Shown: in pieces, positions 24,018 to 36,273 of the stretch
How the letters are laid out: each line of letters opens with the position of its first letter
Position numbering within the stretch: the stretch's first letter is position 1
Assembly: GCA_036429605.1 (NCBI GenBank)
Contig: JAVFKD010000015.1
Location: 1,449,421-1,513,420 of the forward strand
Direction of reading: 5' to 3'
DNA: 64,000 nt
Source: Cladobotryum mycophilum
Taxonomy: Eukaryota > Ascomycota > Sordariomycetes > Hypocreales > Hypocreaceae
The notes under the pieces: model-generated
Databases searched by the model: none
Told to the model about the DNA's origin: nothing
The model's input: the letters and a program-made list of their open reading frames with translations, nothing else
Position numbers and translations under genes: made by a program

Positions 24018-25426
24018 TCACTTCCTTTTCCGTCGCTCATCTAATTCCCTTATCTGATTGAACAATTCCAGCTGCTCTGGGGGAGTAGGAACGAATAATC
24101 CGTGTTCTTTCAAATATTCCGTGTAACGCTCAGATTCATCCAGTCGCTTTTGTAACTGCTCCGCTCGTCCATTTTCGGAAAAATACTGGGGAACAGTCTG
24201 AGCAGCAGCCTTCGTGTAAGATTCTTTGAACAGCGTGGGATGAATAAACATCGAGTATGAGAGCTCGAGACTAGAAGGATGAAGTAAAATGTGGGCTATG
24301 GGTATAGAGAACTTCTGCTCAAAGCTCCAATCTTCGACGAGCTTATCATAGCGGCTGGAATCTCGTCCTTTTGCTTGCAGAGCGTCGCGAAATTCAGCAA
24401 AGATGTCTATGCCCCTAATTTCAGCCCTGTGATCGAGATCTTGGCCAGTGATCCATGCTGGAGGAGTGAACATCTGCAGGGGAACTGTGCCAGTCCACTC
24501 CCAGTCAATAATACCTTGTATATGGAAATTCTCATCAACGATGATATTATTGACTCTGAGATCCGGGTGCATAAGCAAAAAGGGGCCCTTATCTGAGCGT
24601 GAATCGATAAACTCGGGTATCAGGCCTTTCAGGTTATCGAGGGAGAATATTTGCATCTCAATGTCTTCACGAGACGCGCCATCTATAGGCATCTCGTGGA
24701 TCTGGGATAATATGTAGTATAAATGCCAAATATAGTCTGTTGTGGAGGTGAAAGCTGACCGATCTCCCACATCCCTACCCTCTTGCTGAAGGTGATTCGT
24801 AGCTATAGTAATCACCTCGCCTACAACGGGTTCCCGGCCGTCATCAGCAGCAGGCATAAGCGATCCCGCAAGGGGAAACTCTAGGTCCCGTAGCTGAACG
24901 AAAACTTCAAGAAGCTCTGCGTAAAAGTTCAGTCGGTCTTCTTTCTTGGCTGTAATGAATGCCTTCTTATTGAACGATTGACCGGGGACGTAGTCGAGGA
25001 TGAGAAAGGCCGGAGTTGTCAGGCCCGTTGTGGTCAACTGTTGGTCTCGTCCATATGCTATGATCTTTTGTATGGGTATTGCCGTGTTGCGTTGGACATA
25101 TCTGCAAGTTCAAATACGTCAACCATATTTCGTAGCTAGGATGCGAATAATTACCTACTGCATGGTGGCAACCTCTCGTTGGAGCTTACCCCAGGCATCA
25201 TAAAGTGCCGGCTCCGTGGGGATCCTCACAACCCATTTCTTGTTTTCCGTGTAAAACTGACAATGAAACAGACATTAAAACCGCCATTGGCCGAGCCGGT
25301 GATGCGACAGGAAGCTTGCTTATTATATTGCGATGCTAAAGAACATATCGCGTCCTTGTTGATGGAAGCAATGAGGTCCTGATTCTTCTCGTCGGCCTGC
25401 TCCGGTGTAAGAGGAAATTCATTCAT
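24018..25426 (-). CDS. APH-type phosphotransferase (protein-kinase-like fold)
   Basis: About 450 residues of the aminoglycoside-phosphotransferase-like family that is expanded in fungi. Substrates are mostly unknown small molecules. The catalytic loop HPDLRVNNII (Asp as base, Asn for metal) and the IDWEWT motif equivalent to DFG are present at about 24540-24580 on the minus strand. An upstream exon encodes the N-lobe, including an ITGSANGGFNVCF glycine-containing loop. Exons are 25426-25159 and 25101-24018, with an intron 25158-25102 (GTAGGT donor, TTGCAG acceptor). The reading frame shifts by one base near a T4 run at 25253-25256, so the N-lobe is reached only by allowing one missing base. 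No drug-resistance role should be read into the name. Confidence 0.75.
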
Positions 25427-26746
25427 GCCGTCGCACTTTTATCGAAAAACCGCGTTAAAAAGAGGAGTAGAGAGCACACTTGCATTCGGGCGAAGTAGAA
25501 TAGACGACGTAGCACCTCAAGACAGACTGATGTTTGGTGTCAACTTCAGCCTCCCGTCTGGAGGTAGACCCAACGAACCTGCATGAGCAGCATCCCGTCG
25601 CCTTGCGAAACGCGAGCCGGATAAATACCGGATGCTAATATTAGTGCTAACACCCTGATTCTCATTTTGCATTCCGTGAAGTTTGGACTGACAAGTCGTT
25701 CTAGCAAGTGATAGTAAACATTGAGTGTAATTATGATGTGAAAACTGAAGAACAAACGGCGTGTGTGTAGTTTTAACAAGGGCTCAGACAGTAGGTGGCA
25801 AGGAGTTGGCACCAAGTTATCATAGTGTGTTGAATGAATTCTAGAGCAAAAGTGAACCTAGCGACCACTCCAGCAATTAAGACGCTGTAAATTCTGACTG
25901 TGTTCTAGAGGGCTTTTCTAGCCTCTGCCTTTGTATCCCCATGTTCTGGCACGCAGGTGAGGTCGACATGTTTTAACATCCAGGGATGGATAAATGCTTA
26001 AACTCCAGGTTCATGTCGGACGGGAACCTCCCGTACGGTCTTGTGGTCCTGTCTGAGGGAGGATGCTCCAGCTGTCACAAAGCCTGACCGGATAGTAGTC
26101 TAGGCGCTAAATTTGGCATCCCGAGCCCTGGAGCCACTATTCCTATCGAGTCTGGGCTAAGTTACAGAGGCTATAGTGGTACCGCTAGGTACCTAGGTAC
26201 CCTTGAATAGAAGGGACGGCAGCCTGCGGTGAAAGTTTACCTGTCTGACGCAGGCACTGGACGCACTGGATGGATTTCTATGGCAATATCCAATCCACTG
26301 CATCACTCACCCATGGCATCACGCTGCAGAATGTGGTCGTGAACGTCTCATTAACTTCCCATGCCTGCTTCCTTGCTTCTCATCTTCACCTTTGATCGCT
26401 GCTCATACTCACGATGGACTCGAGCCATCCGTCCTGCCATCTACCCAGGCCGTCGAACCGTCCATCTATCAACTCGTGCGACATCGCTGTCATGAAGGAC
26501 TCATCGTTGATCCCTGCCACTGGACAAGTCGCTATGTCGAGCTTCTGGGATTTTAGTTCCAGGAACCAGTCCCAGCTCCACCCGAGCATCTGGATATAGA
26601 GCCCAGTTCAACAAAAGAGACACGTGCCAGGTGGTTTGTCAATCGTCTCTGTACTTCCTCAGCGTATGAGATACGCTATCTCTCTCTCATTGTCTTCATA
26701 GCCCACAAAGAAGGTCCATTTCAAGACTTGTGAGTTGGCATTGTTC
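25427..26746. other. Intergenic, no gene seen
   Basis: About 1.3 kb with short repeated words (GGTACCTAGGTACC-like near 26190) and no supported coding frame. Confidence 0.35.
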
Positions 26747-27067
26747 CTACAACCCAATCTCTTTTTCTTCAATATTCACCAGCGTATGTATAGGGAGAAT
26801 CCTCGCTTTTGTTTCAATGACCGTCACGTCAGGGTACTTCCTTGCATCGTATTCTTCCAACTGTGCCTCTAAGTCACATACGTGTTTTATTTTGCTCTGC
26901 GGATTGAACAGAAATAGACCAGCCCCTTTAAACTCCTCTTTACTATTCTTGTCATTAATAATGGCGGAAAATACAATACGACAGGCACGCTGGACATCAA
27001 GCTTATTGATACATATGATACACATACGCATTAACTTGTTAAATTGCTGGTTATATGTTTGCTTCAA
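26747..27067 (-). mobile_element. Relic of a pogo/Fot1-like DDE transposase
   Basis: A 106-residue open frame carries the pattern of the C-terminal end of fungal Fot1/pogo transposases: a KQTYNQQFNKL start, then the block EEFKGAGLFLFNPQS, which matches the family's AGLxPFNPxxVL element, followed by a linker with E/K residues. The DDE catalytic part is absent, so it is a decayed fragment. No clear terminal inverted repeats or TA target duplication were seen. Confidence 0.5.
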
Positions 27068-27489
27068 TGGCCCAAAACAACCAAAACTTAACGGTTAAAG
27101 CGGATGTGAGGAGTGAGGAGACACGGAGACCGTAATAACATTCTCCACCTTAAAACGGAACTCGAATAGCCCTGGGTAGTAGCTCGCATGGTCATCAAAA
27201 ATCAGCTTTCGATATCTCCCTTGTGTACGAGAGGCTGTATGATGATTAAAATGCTTAAAATCCACTCTAAGCCAACCTAATTAATATTTTAGCAATTCTC
27301 TATTGTTGCAGTACATTGATCTACTGGTAGATAAGACTCTCGATACTAATCCGCAAGATAGTATTGATAGTGAGTATACTAAGTGGCGGTATTGACTAGC
27401 CTGTTGCATTGATGCTTTCGATCATAGCTACCCACTGTATATGTTACTATCGACATCCAGTCGAGTCACAGTACGTAACCGTACCCTTT
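27068..27489. other. A/T-rich remnant next to the transposase relic
   Basis: No coding signal. It could be the degraded remainder of the same element or plain intergenic DNA. Confidence 0.35.
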
Positions 27490-29662
27490 TCACTTCTCTT
27501 TATGCATATCACGACCGTTTGCCTTTACCTCGGCATCATCAGGCCTAGACAGCTCAACTTGAGGCATCAGTACTAAAGCAATAACAAATGCTAGAGCAGC
27601 TAGTGATGCCCCGACGATAAAGATGGTTTGGAATCCTCGCCTATATGCCGGAATGAGGACGCTTCGAATTCGGTCGGCTTCAGTGGCGGAGACTGTATTA
27701 AGAAACATCTCTGGATTACTCATGAGAGTCTTCAGGGTTCCACGGTCAAAGCCTAAAGATGACAAGGAGTGGGCCTGAATATTGTTTCTGCAACCCAAAT
27801 TTTAGCTTCAGTCAGACTAAAATGCGAATTCAATGCTGCTTGGGAAGGGCTTACATGATGGTTCCGCAAATCGCCAAGCCTAGGGTGGCTCCAAAGTTTC
27901 TCACAAAGCTGCGAGAGGCTGTCAGCCCGTCCAACGCAAACCAGGGTTGAACCATCACAACTTACTTTCGAAATGATGTAACAACTGCCATATCACGTCG
28001 CTCTACTCCCGCTTGGATAGCGATCAAAGCCCTTTTGTCTCGGGTTAGTCAAGGCGAGCTTCACGCAGAGGAATGTACCGAGGCCTTACGGTTGCAATGT
28101 GTTGCCAACACCTACTCCGATGAGTATCGAGTAGCCAATCTGTTTCCCAATACCGGTATGCTCATCAAGAGTCGACATCAAGCCAAGTCCGACAGCCCAG
28201 CAGGCCCATCCAAATAGGACACACTCACGGTAGCGGCCAACCCAGTGAACCACCAACCCCGAGAGCGTACTGCTTGCCGTCTGGACCAGTGTAATTGGTA
28301 ATAGCATCGCACCAGCTTTAGTAGCCGAGTACCCGTAAACAAGCTGATAGAATGACGGGACGTAGTAGACTTGCATGACAAAATTCCACCCGTTGATGGC
28401 CATTGTCAGGCATGCCCCATTGACGATCTTGGACTTGAAGATGTGAACTTTTACAAGTTAGAGCTTAATAATTTGTGCTGGTTGATCTTGAAATGATAAA
28501 GGAAGCGTAAAGACTCACGAGGTACGAGGGGATATCGAGGGCCCTTCCACTGCCACAAGACAAAGGCAACGCTGACCAAGGATCCTACAACTAAAGTCGA
28601 GATGACTTGCGCTGATTTCCAAGGATATTCATCGCCTCCCCATGTTAGTCCCACAATAAGCACAGTCGTCCCAGCCAGGGCGAGAAAAATTCCAGCAAAG
28701 TCGACAGCCTTCAATTTCCTAGGTGTTATTAGTCGGACGCAGTGTGATTGTGAGCGATGGAGGTTGACCTACACTTTCCAATCCCCCTCCACCTTCTTCA
28801 GCGGCATGAAGAATACTACGCCACATGTTGTAAGCAGAGTCAACGGCAGATTCATGCGGAAGATCCAACGCCAGGAATCTGTTGACTTGGAAGAGAGTGC
28901 ACCACCGATGATGGGACCGATTCCATTCGCAATGGCGACGACTGCACCCTACTAATCATTTAGTGATTGTACCTATAACACATCGGAGCTCCGGGTGTAA
29001 ATACGAGAATGCCTTGATACTTGCCCCTTTCCCGTAGCGAAACTACATCGCTGACGATCAGCTGAGCAACAGTCATCAAACCTCCACCTCCAATGCCGGT
29101 GAAAGCGCGAAAGATGGTAAGTTGCAGTACAGACTGCGCAAGGGACGAGGCTAGGGATCCAATGAAAAAGATGGCGAGGCCTATAAGCAGAATGACTTTG
29201 CGCGACCAGATGTCCGACAATCGACCGTACACAAGTTGGCCGACCGTGGAGGTTCTGAAAGATCCTTATTAGCATTTCGTGTACTACAACGTCACACTGT
29301 CAACGCACATGAAATATCCATTCGCTATCCAGGATACTTGACCCGTAGATCCTAGGGCGTGTCCAATGATGTACAAGCTAACTGCAAGCATGGTCTGATC
29401 CATGAGGGCCAAAAGATCGACGCCTGCACAGGCAAGAAAGATCTAATCCAGTCAGTCTCGGGAGCCGCGAGGAATCACTCCATGATGGATGCTGTACCGT
29501 TATGATGGTCCGTTTCGGGACATAGTTGGTTTGTTCATTGAACTGATGGGTTTGGCCATTTTCTACACCGTGGTCTATGTCTGTTGATTGTTTTGAGCTG
29601 GAATTACCACTCATATCGTGAATCACAATCGACTCATTGCCTGCCTCAGATTCGTTGCCCAT
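27490..29662 (-). CDS. MFS multidrug/metabolite transporter, DHA2-like (14-TM type)
   Basis: 562 residues in nine exons: 29662-29498, 29442-29309, 29254-29005, 28948-28775, 28708-28519, 28447-28090, 28031-27966, 27908-27855 and 27787-27490. The total is an exact multiple of three, which supports the model. A hydrophilic N-terminus is followed by the MFS signature GRLSDIWSRKVILL between TM2 and TM3, and by FTGIGGGGLMTVAQLIV in TM4, typical of drug:H+ antiporters and of TRI12-like exporters. It sits in the plasma membrane or vacuole and should export small molecules using the proton gradient. The cargo is unknown; no biosynthetic core enzyme lies next to it. It is transcribed divergently from the cysteine synthase-like gene about 840 bases away. 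Confidence 0.88.
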
Positions 29663-30504
29663 GATGACTTGACTTCAACTGCGGTAGTTGTAATGTCACA
29701 GCCATCCACGGGGGGAATTCTCAGTGTTGGAAGTGGCGTTACAGCTGGAGAGGAACAGGTTTAAGGCAATAAGGTCTGACGCACGACCAGGAGATTTTTC
29801 AGTTCCGTGTACCCTTTTGATTCAGACTGATGAGACAGTCTCCGGCAGTCCAAATTGCCGCCGCTGTACGCCAAGGATACGGCTTGACTTGAAAGGCGTT
29901 GTTACATAAGGAAGCGGATGTAACGATCCCGTGTCCTTCTCCATTCATCAGAGACCTTTATGATTAGCAGTACGACACTTAATTGCCTCGGTTCATTAGC
30001 CGGCAGGCTTCTTTAAAGACATACTAAATATGTGTGAGACAAATATCTCAGCTCAGCGACATGAGCCTCGGTCAGGAATACTCCGTAGGAGTTAATGCAA
30101 AGATTAAATCGCCTAATGTGGTAATTCTCGTCATTATCTTCCTCCACTCTATGGAAATCTTTGCACAGAATTAAGGGGGTGGGGGTCGGCAAACGAGCCA
30201 AATCTCTGGCCTGTACCGAACGGGGAGGAGATGTGACCAATTTAGCAGAGTCTCTGATTATCTCTCGTGCGAAAGAATAGTGGCTCCGTAGTTGATGTAA
30301 CCTTAATGGGACTGTAGGTAAAAATGGAGGTGCTGAGTTGCATCATGTGCGAAACATTCCGAGGCTGGGGATTTCAGTAGTTTACAGATTAGATTATCCA
30401 TAATAAACAGAGTACCCCTAGCTTGTGCACCTGTGTTCTGTAGAGCCCGTCGAGTTGAAGAATGGTTTTGGTTGTTGGTCGAAAAACATCAATCACATCT
30501 AATC
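29663..30504. promoter_or_regulatory. Shared divergent promoter region (MFS and cysteine synthase-like genes)
   Basis: An 840-base gap between divergent starts with no supported coding frame. Shared regulation is possible but not shown. Confidence 0.4.
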
Positions 30505-32526
30505 ATGGGGGGCACAAACCATCTCAATGTTTACAGGGGGCCAGACTCTGTTCGAAATTATTTCGACCCGGAAACATCTCCTCCACTGCCTCTTGTTGAG
30601 ATTCCAAACTGCTTGAATCCATACCGTCAAGATGGCGTACGCATATACGCCAAGATGATGTCGATGCACCCGGCGAACAATGTCAAGTCATTGCCAGGTA
30701 CGTTTTTCCAACAGTACTCACCCACTCACCTAGAGAGAGGACTGCGATTTTGAAACTGTTTTCCAGCTTTAAATCTCCTTCAAAATAGCGTGGTTCCAGG
30801 CAAAACCAAGACCATTGTCGAATACAGCTCGGGATCAACTGTGATGTCCATGTCGTTGATAGCTCGTGCGTTTTATGGTCTTGCTGATGTTCGAGCATTC
30901 TTGAGCAACAAGACCAGCGTGCCTAAACTCAAGCTAATGCAGTTTTTTGGGATTAATATGTTAGTAGATCTAGACCCATTCTTCAAATACAAGAGTCAGT
31001 AACTTTATTAACAACAAATTCAGAACTCTCTTCGGTGGCCCCTCCCAGCCGGAACCCCTTGATGAGCGTGGCGGCATCAGAGCTGCCCAGAACATGGGCC
31101 GCGAATCTGACACCACTGTGAACCCCAATCAATACGAGAACGACGACGTAAGTTTGGTTACGGTATTTTTGTGTCTTGGTTGGCTAATCTTGTGTCCATG
31201 GGTAGAATTGGAAAGCTCACGTCAAATGGACTGGGCCACAAGTTTTGGCACAACTGCCTGAGATTAATGTTATATGTGCTGGAATGGGGACTTCAGGTGA
31301 ATATAATGAACCTACATTCACTCAGAAAAATCGCTGACATAGGGAGGGACCATGACTGGGGTGGGTACATACTTTAAAGATGCTAAGCCATCAGTGTTCC
31401 GCCTAGGGTAGGCACTCGGTACCAGACAGCCTGTAGGGAGAAAACAAGCTGAACTCATAATCTTACAGTGTATGTACCGCAGCAGGCGAGCGAGTTCCTG
31501 GACCCCGATCGTATGCTCTTCTTGCGCCAGTCCAGTTTCCCTGGAAAGCTGCCGTGGATCACATCGAAGAAGTCGGCGCGCACAACTCTTTCTCACTATC
31601 ACTCGAGCTTTGTCGGCAAGGTCTTGTTTGCGGACCATCCTCTGGTTTCAATCTTCGGGGTCTCTTCCAATTCATCGAGAAGCGCAAGGCTGATGGATCT
31701 CTCTCGGAGTTGGCTGGACCAGATGGAGACATTCACTGCGTCTTTCTTTGCTGCGATTTGCCGTACCAATATGTTGATGAATACTTTGACAAGCTGGGCA
31801 AGGAGTATTTCCCTGCGATCAAGAACGAGGTATGCATTCCAACTTGACGTGACTTCCTGCCATCTTCGTCATCAGCAACATGAACAAGGCTAACATTGAT
31901 TACAGGCACTGCTAAAAACTGATCTTTACCGATATGACGAGAAGTGGGAAAGGGGGCCGGCGGATGCCCTTGGCGCATTCTTTGATGTGAAGGCATTATT
32001 TATTGATGATATTCTACTCGCCTTCTCGAGAATGGATTCTGTAGACGGCTCAAAGTCGGAAGACCTCATCCCTTCAAAGCCGGACACTTCCATAATCGAT
32101 CTTCGACAACCAGCCGACTTTGATCAATTTCACCTCCCAGGATCTACCAATCTCCCCTTTGTCCACCAGAGCACTCCGAGCCCCTTCTCAGACCCCGCAG
32201 TCCTGGAATCACTGTGGCAAAGGCTAGAGGATACATTCAAAGACCCAACTCCAGAAGTCCGTAGCTTGGTTCACGGCAAGCGCGTTTTACTTATTTGCTA
32301 TGACGGCGATAGTTCACGTGTTGCAACCAGCATACTACGAGCCAAGGGCTATGAAGCCGACAACCTTCGGGGAGGATTCGAGGCACTGAGTCAGATGAGA
32401 AGGGCTTCTAGTGAACAAGCACAGAAAACTGCTTCGTGGCTAGAATTAGGTGTTCAGGCTAGGGAAGATATACCAGTTCCGCCAAGTCAACCTGTGGCTA
32501 TTGCTTCGGCTGTCCGGTCTGCATAG
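30505..32526 (+). CDS. Cysteine synthase-like PLP enzyme fused to a rhodanese domain
   Basis: 547 residues in seven exons: 30505-30697, 30767-30959, 31024-31147, 31206-31296, 31347-31407, 31469-31829 and 31906-32526. The N-terminal two thirds is a fold-type II PLP enzyme. The Lys expected to bind PLP is in NNVKSLPALN near residue 60. The substrate loop equivalent is EYSSGSTVMSMS, the phosphate-binding loop is GMGTSGTMTGVG, and GPSSG supplies the Ser that faces the PLP ring nitrogen. The last 170 residues form a rhodanese domain with IIDLRQPADFDQFHLPGS and the active-loop position YDGDSS. The usual Cys there is replaced (ICYDGDSSR), so sulfur transfer through a persulfide at that residue is doubtful. 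The fusion suggests cysteine synthesis or breakdown with sulfur handling. Confidence 0.85.
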
Positions 32527-32898
32527 GGTTGGGGCCTTGGAACGGGATAACTTGAGACACAATTACTCACGGATAATCACAAAAGATAACCTCGCTCTCA
32601 TCACCGTTACTGCACATTATCAGATGATCTGATAACAAAGGTACCAAAAAGACAGGCACTGAATGCCATGTTGAACGATCAATCACAAAATTGAAAGAAA
32701 TATGCATCAATATCTATAGTATTTAACTCCATTACTACACTGGTCTTGCTGTGAATCTGCTATGTGCTCATAATTGGCCTCTCCCCGGACCCCTTCACTC
32801 CCTTGCTACTACTCAGGTCTCTAACACTATATTTTATGCTAACTACCCAAGTTCTAATACACATGCATGCCCAGTGCGTTATGTCACAAACGGTCAGC
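32527..32898. other. Short gap between convergent genes
   Basis: It contains 3' ends only; nothing else was seen. Confidence 0.4.
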
Positions 32899-35765
32899 TT
32901 ACAGCTCCGCTATTCCCTTTACCACATCCTGCTCCATAGCCTCTGCCATCCGCCCACCCTCTCGTGCCGCTTCCCAGCACAACCCACAATTCATGTACGG
33001 ACCGTGTTTAGGTCCAAGCCGATTAGCTACATCGCCAACAGAGAAACGGTTGTACCACTCTGCGTAATAAAACGTGCACTGATGAGTAGCACCAACTGTG
33101 TCTGTCAAAGAAATAATGACCCTTTGAAGTAGTGCAGATGCTTCACCAACACGTCCGGCATAGGCATTGGCCAGTGCAAGATTGCCTGCAGTGTGCAGCG
33201 TGCTATGATTTCTCTTGCCGAGAAGCTTTTCCTTCATGCACAAGGCCGTGCCGTATATACCCTCTGCTTCCGTGTACCTATGTTGAACCAGCAAGTTGTA
33301 TGCCAGATATGCAAGACTGTCTACCGTCTCTGAATGTTCCTTGCCAAACACCGCTTCTTGTATGCTCAAAACCTCTCGTAGAACCTCCGCTGCCTCTTTA
33401 TTTCTCCATTGAGCATCTAGACAGAGTGCCAGGTGTTGAAGCGCACCCGCCGCCTTGGGATACTCCTTGCCATGCAACCTTACTATCTCCTGAAACGCCA
33501 TCTCTGCTTCTTCGTATCTCCACTGGTTCATGAAGGAGCAGGCCAAATGATAATGCGCCGATGCCGTTGCTGCATCTTCCTTGCCCAACAGCTCTTCATT
33601 GATTGTTAAGCACTCACGGAAAATCGACTCTGCCTCTTCGTGTCTGCCTCGTTTGCTGATAAATGCCCCATAGCTGGAACTAAGCGCGACTCCTGCAAGC
33701 CGATTTCTACAAACCTCTTTGTTTAGTGTAAGTGCCTTGAGAAATGTCTGCTCCGCATCTTCGTACTTCCCCCGTTCTGCCAGACATATGGCAAAGCTTT
33801 GAAGGTGAATGACGGTAGTTGCATGTTTCATGCCATTTACCTGTTCACTTATTTTCAAAGCTTCGCGATACATTGGTTCTGCCTCTTGATACTTCCCTTC
33901 AAAGTATAATGAGTTTGCGTAGTTGCGAATGACTTTAGCCGCTTCATCTGAGTTCCTACTAGAAAGCTTTTCCGTTCTCTGTAGGATATCGCGATACATC
34001 CTTTGAGACACTCTATAGTCCCCCTTCATCGCCAGCAGACAAGCAAAGAGTTCCTGTGATGAGATGGTATCACGGTGCTCTTCGCCAAGGAGGACTGTGC
34101 GACGTTCAAGGACTTGGCGACTGATCTCTTCAGCATCTACTAGTTTTTCTCTCATGAGTAATACAGAACTAAGGCTGTGAAGGCACTCTAGCCTTGGTAG
34201 TTCTTCGTCCTTGTCGTGTACTTTCAGTGTCTCGAAGATGGCTGCCGCGTTCCTCAATAACCTTTCTCCCTCTTTATAATCGCCTCGAATATGTCGATAT
34301 AGTCCAATTTTAAAAGCCACCGTTACCCAACTCCCAGCGTCCTCACTGTCCGGTTGTTCTTGAATGATTGGCTGAATGTGAGGCTCTAATTCTTCACACT
34401 GTGACTCATTATCAAGATTAGGTTTGGGATACTTGTGAGAAAGCGAAAGAATAAACTGGCTTTTCCAATGCTGGAACTTGCCGGCTTTCTTGAGCCACTG
34501 ACGTGTGCAAAACTGTACCAGAGGATGCATTCCAAAACGATCATCATCATTCGTCGTTGACACAAGAGAGTATGCCTTGAGCACTTCTAGGTCCTTATCG
34601 AAATCACACTCGGTAGCTTCTGGGTCTTCACCATTTGATGCGCGAAGAAGGTATCCAGGAATGCCTTGCGAACTGAAGAAGCTTGTAGCCGAAAGCAAAT
34701 CAGCAGCAGACTGTTGGTCTTAGCAAATCTGTTCAAACGTCATTTCCCATGTCGTCATTACTACGTTCGAGGCATTTGGGTCACGCCGTAAATCGTCAAA
34801 ATCTTTGCTTAGAAGCCAAGCCTTCGTTTCGTCGTCTTTGTTAAGTTTTTCAAGATATGAAGAAATTGACAGCCGTGGCTTTGCATGATTGATATATGAG
34901 GATGCTTGGACCATAGCTAGAGGTATGTAACCCAGAGCCTGCGCAAGGTCATGTGCTTCCCCTTCCAAGGGCGGATGTTCAAGCTTCACGTGTAAGAACT
35001 GAAGAGCATCATACTCTGCCATGACACCAACTTCGTAGATATTCCGATCCATTCCAATCAATCGCTTAGCAACAGTTCTATTGCGCGAAGTTATGAGAAA
35101 TGATCCGTTTGTGGACTGTGGGAGAAGATGCATAATCCCACCGTTGTTGCTGCGATATTCGAATAGATCAGGTATGTCGGCACCATCCAGAATGACCATC
35201 CACTTCCCATTCCGCTCGTCACGGAGCCATTCAAAGACCATTTGTAGAACCCGCATCCTCGGGACATTTTGCCACGGTAAGTGCAGCGTTTCTGCAATCA
35301 GCCTGTATCCTTCTTCGAAGCGCTCGAGTGAATTGGCATGTACCCAAAACACCCAAGTTTCAGGGGCGTCTCTTTTTACTTCGTAGGCATATTGGATTGC
35401 AAGCTGCGATTTTCTTTTTCACACAGTCAATGTCGGCCCCGATGAGTACCTAAGTAGGTAGGCAAGAGATGAGCCCGGGGGGGGGGGGGGCAACTGTATA
35501 CATACCCAACACCGCCTAAACCAACAAGGGCTACCCGAGAACCAGGCCATGAACACTTGCTATGAATCCAGGCCATGATCTCGGCGCGCTCGATGAAATT
35601 CTCATCCCGTTGGAATGGAATCATCATGTTGGGCGCTCGACGCAGTGCCTGGGCGTTTAGACTTGGCTCGTTAAAGTAGTTGTTGATGGTCCCACCATCG
35701 GTTGCTTGTTGGCCGGGCACAATATTATGCCCCGTCATCACACCGTGAAAGCTAATGCCGCTCAT
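32899..35765 (-). CDS. NLR-type NB-ARC/TPR protein with an in-frame stop
   Basis: A STAND-type signal ATPase of about 924 codons. The N-terminus is short (about 60 residues) and Gly/Asn/Gln-rich with no folded effector domain. Then come the P-loop (VGLGGVGKS, split by an intron), Walker B (WMVILDGAD), the ITSRN sensor motif and a GYIPLAMVQA GLPL-like motif. About nine tetratricopeptide repeats follow (residues 480-880), with repeating EAExxYRxAL patterns. Exons are 35765-35506 and 35413-32899. A TAA at 34720-34722 interrupts the frame between the NB-ARC and winged-helix parts, while the frame continues correctly on both sides. Either it is a true nonsense lesion, or two compensating run-length errors (T3 for T2, C2 for C3) created it. 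Such proteins sense non-self and trigger cell death in fungi. Confidence 0.82.
35477..35490 (+). repeat. G14 homopolymer inside the P-loop intron
   Basis: Fourteen consecutive G (C on the gene strand) lie inside the 92-nt intron (35414-35505) that splits the P-loop Gly-Lys. True length is uncertain, since runs of this size are usually mis-sized. It is non-coding and variable in nature. Confidence 0.9.
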
Positions 35766-36273
35766 GGCGATAGATATGAGACGATGAAGTACTCTCGCGT
35801 AATGGTTTAATAATTAAAAGAGGTCAATCAATATGATCTGATCTGATGAGCAGATTTTGTTCTCTTCGGTAAAGGAAATTGGGCAGAAAGAACCCTCGTA
35901 ACATTGTTGGCTGTCGTGAGGCTGTCTTGTGGGTCAACAATATGAAGCAAAAACATTCTTTATTGGCTGCCTTTCTGTCACGCTGCAGATGATACAGATT
36001 CAGACACGATTGGATATTCGGTGGTGAATCCGCATGGTAAAAAAATGTTCAAAGCAATTTATGATTCATCATCATTGCCCACAGCAATGCCAAAAGCGAA
36101 ATACATTCGTCTGAATTCCAAGATATCAAGACAAAGGCTTTCCTTTAAGCTGCCATATTCTCTATACAGCTAGTAGATCTCAAATTCTATACCGGACGTC
36201 TGTTAAAGGATGACATTATAGTAACTTGCACCCTACCCCAAATCCATATCCAGCGAGCAAGACAAATCTTTGA
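35766..36273. promoter_or_regulatory. Upstream region of the NLR gene
   Basis: It contains the NLR promoter and the 3' end of the protease gene. No other feature is supported. Confidence 0.4.

Noticed and set aside
24018..25426. Antibiotic-resistance gene (aminoglycoside phosphotransferase)
   Set aside because: The APH fold is used for many fungal small-molecule kinases and is expanded in ascomycetes; nothing points to an antibiotic substrate.
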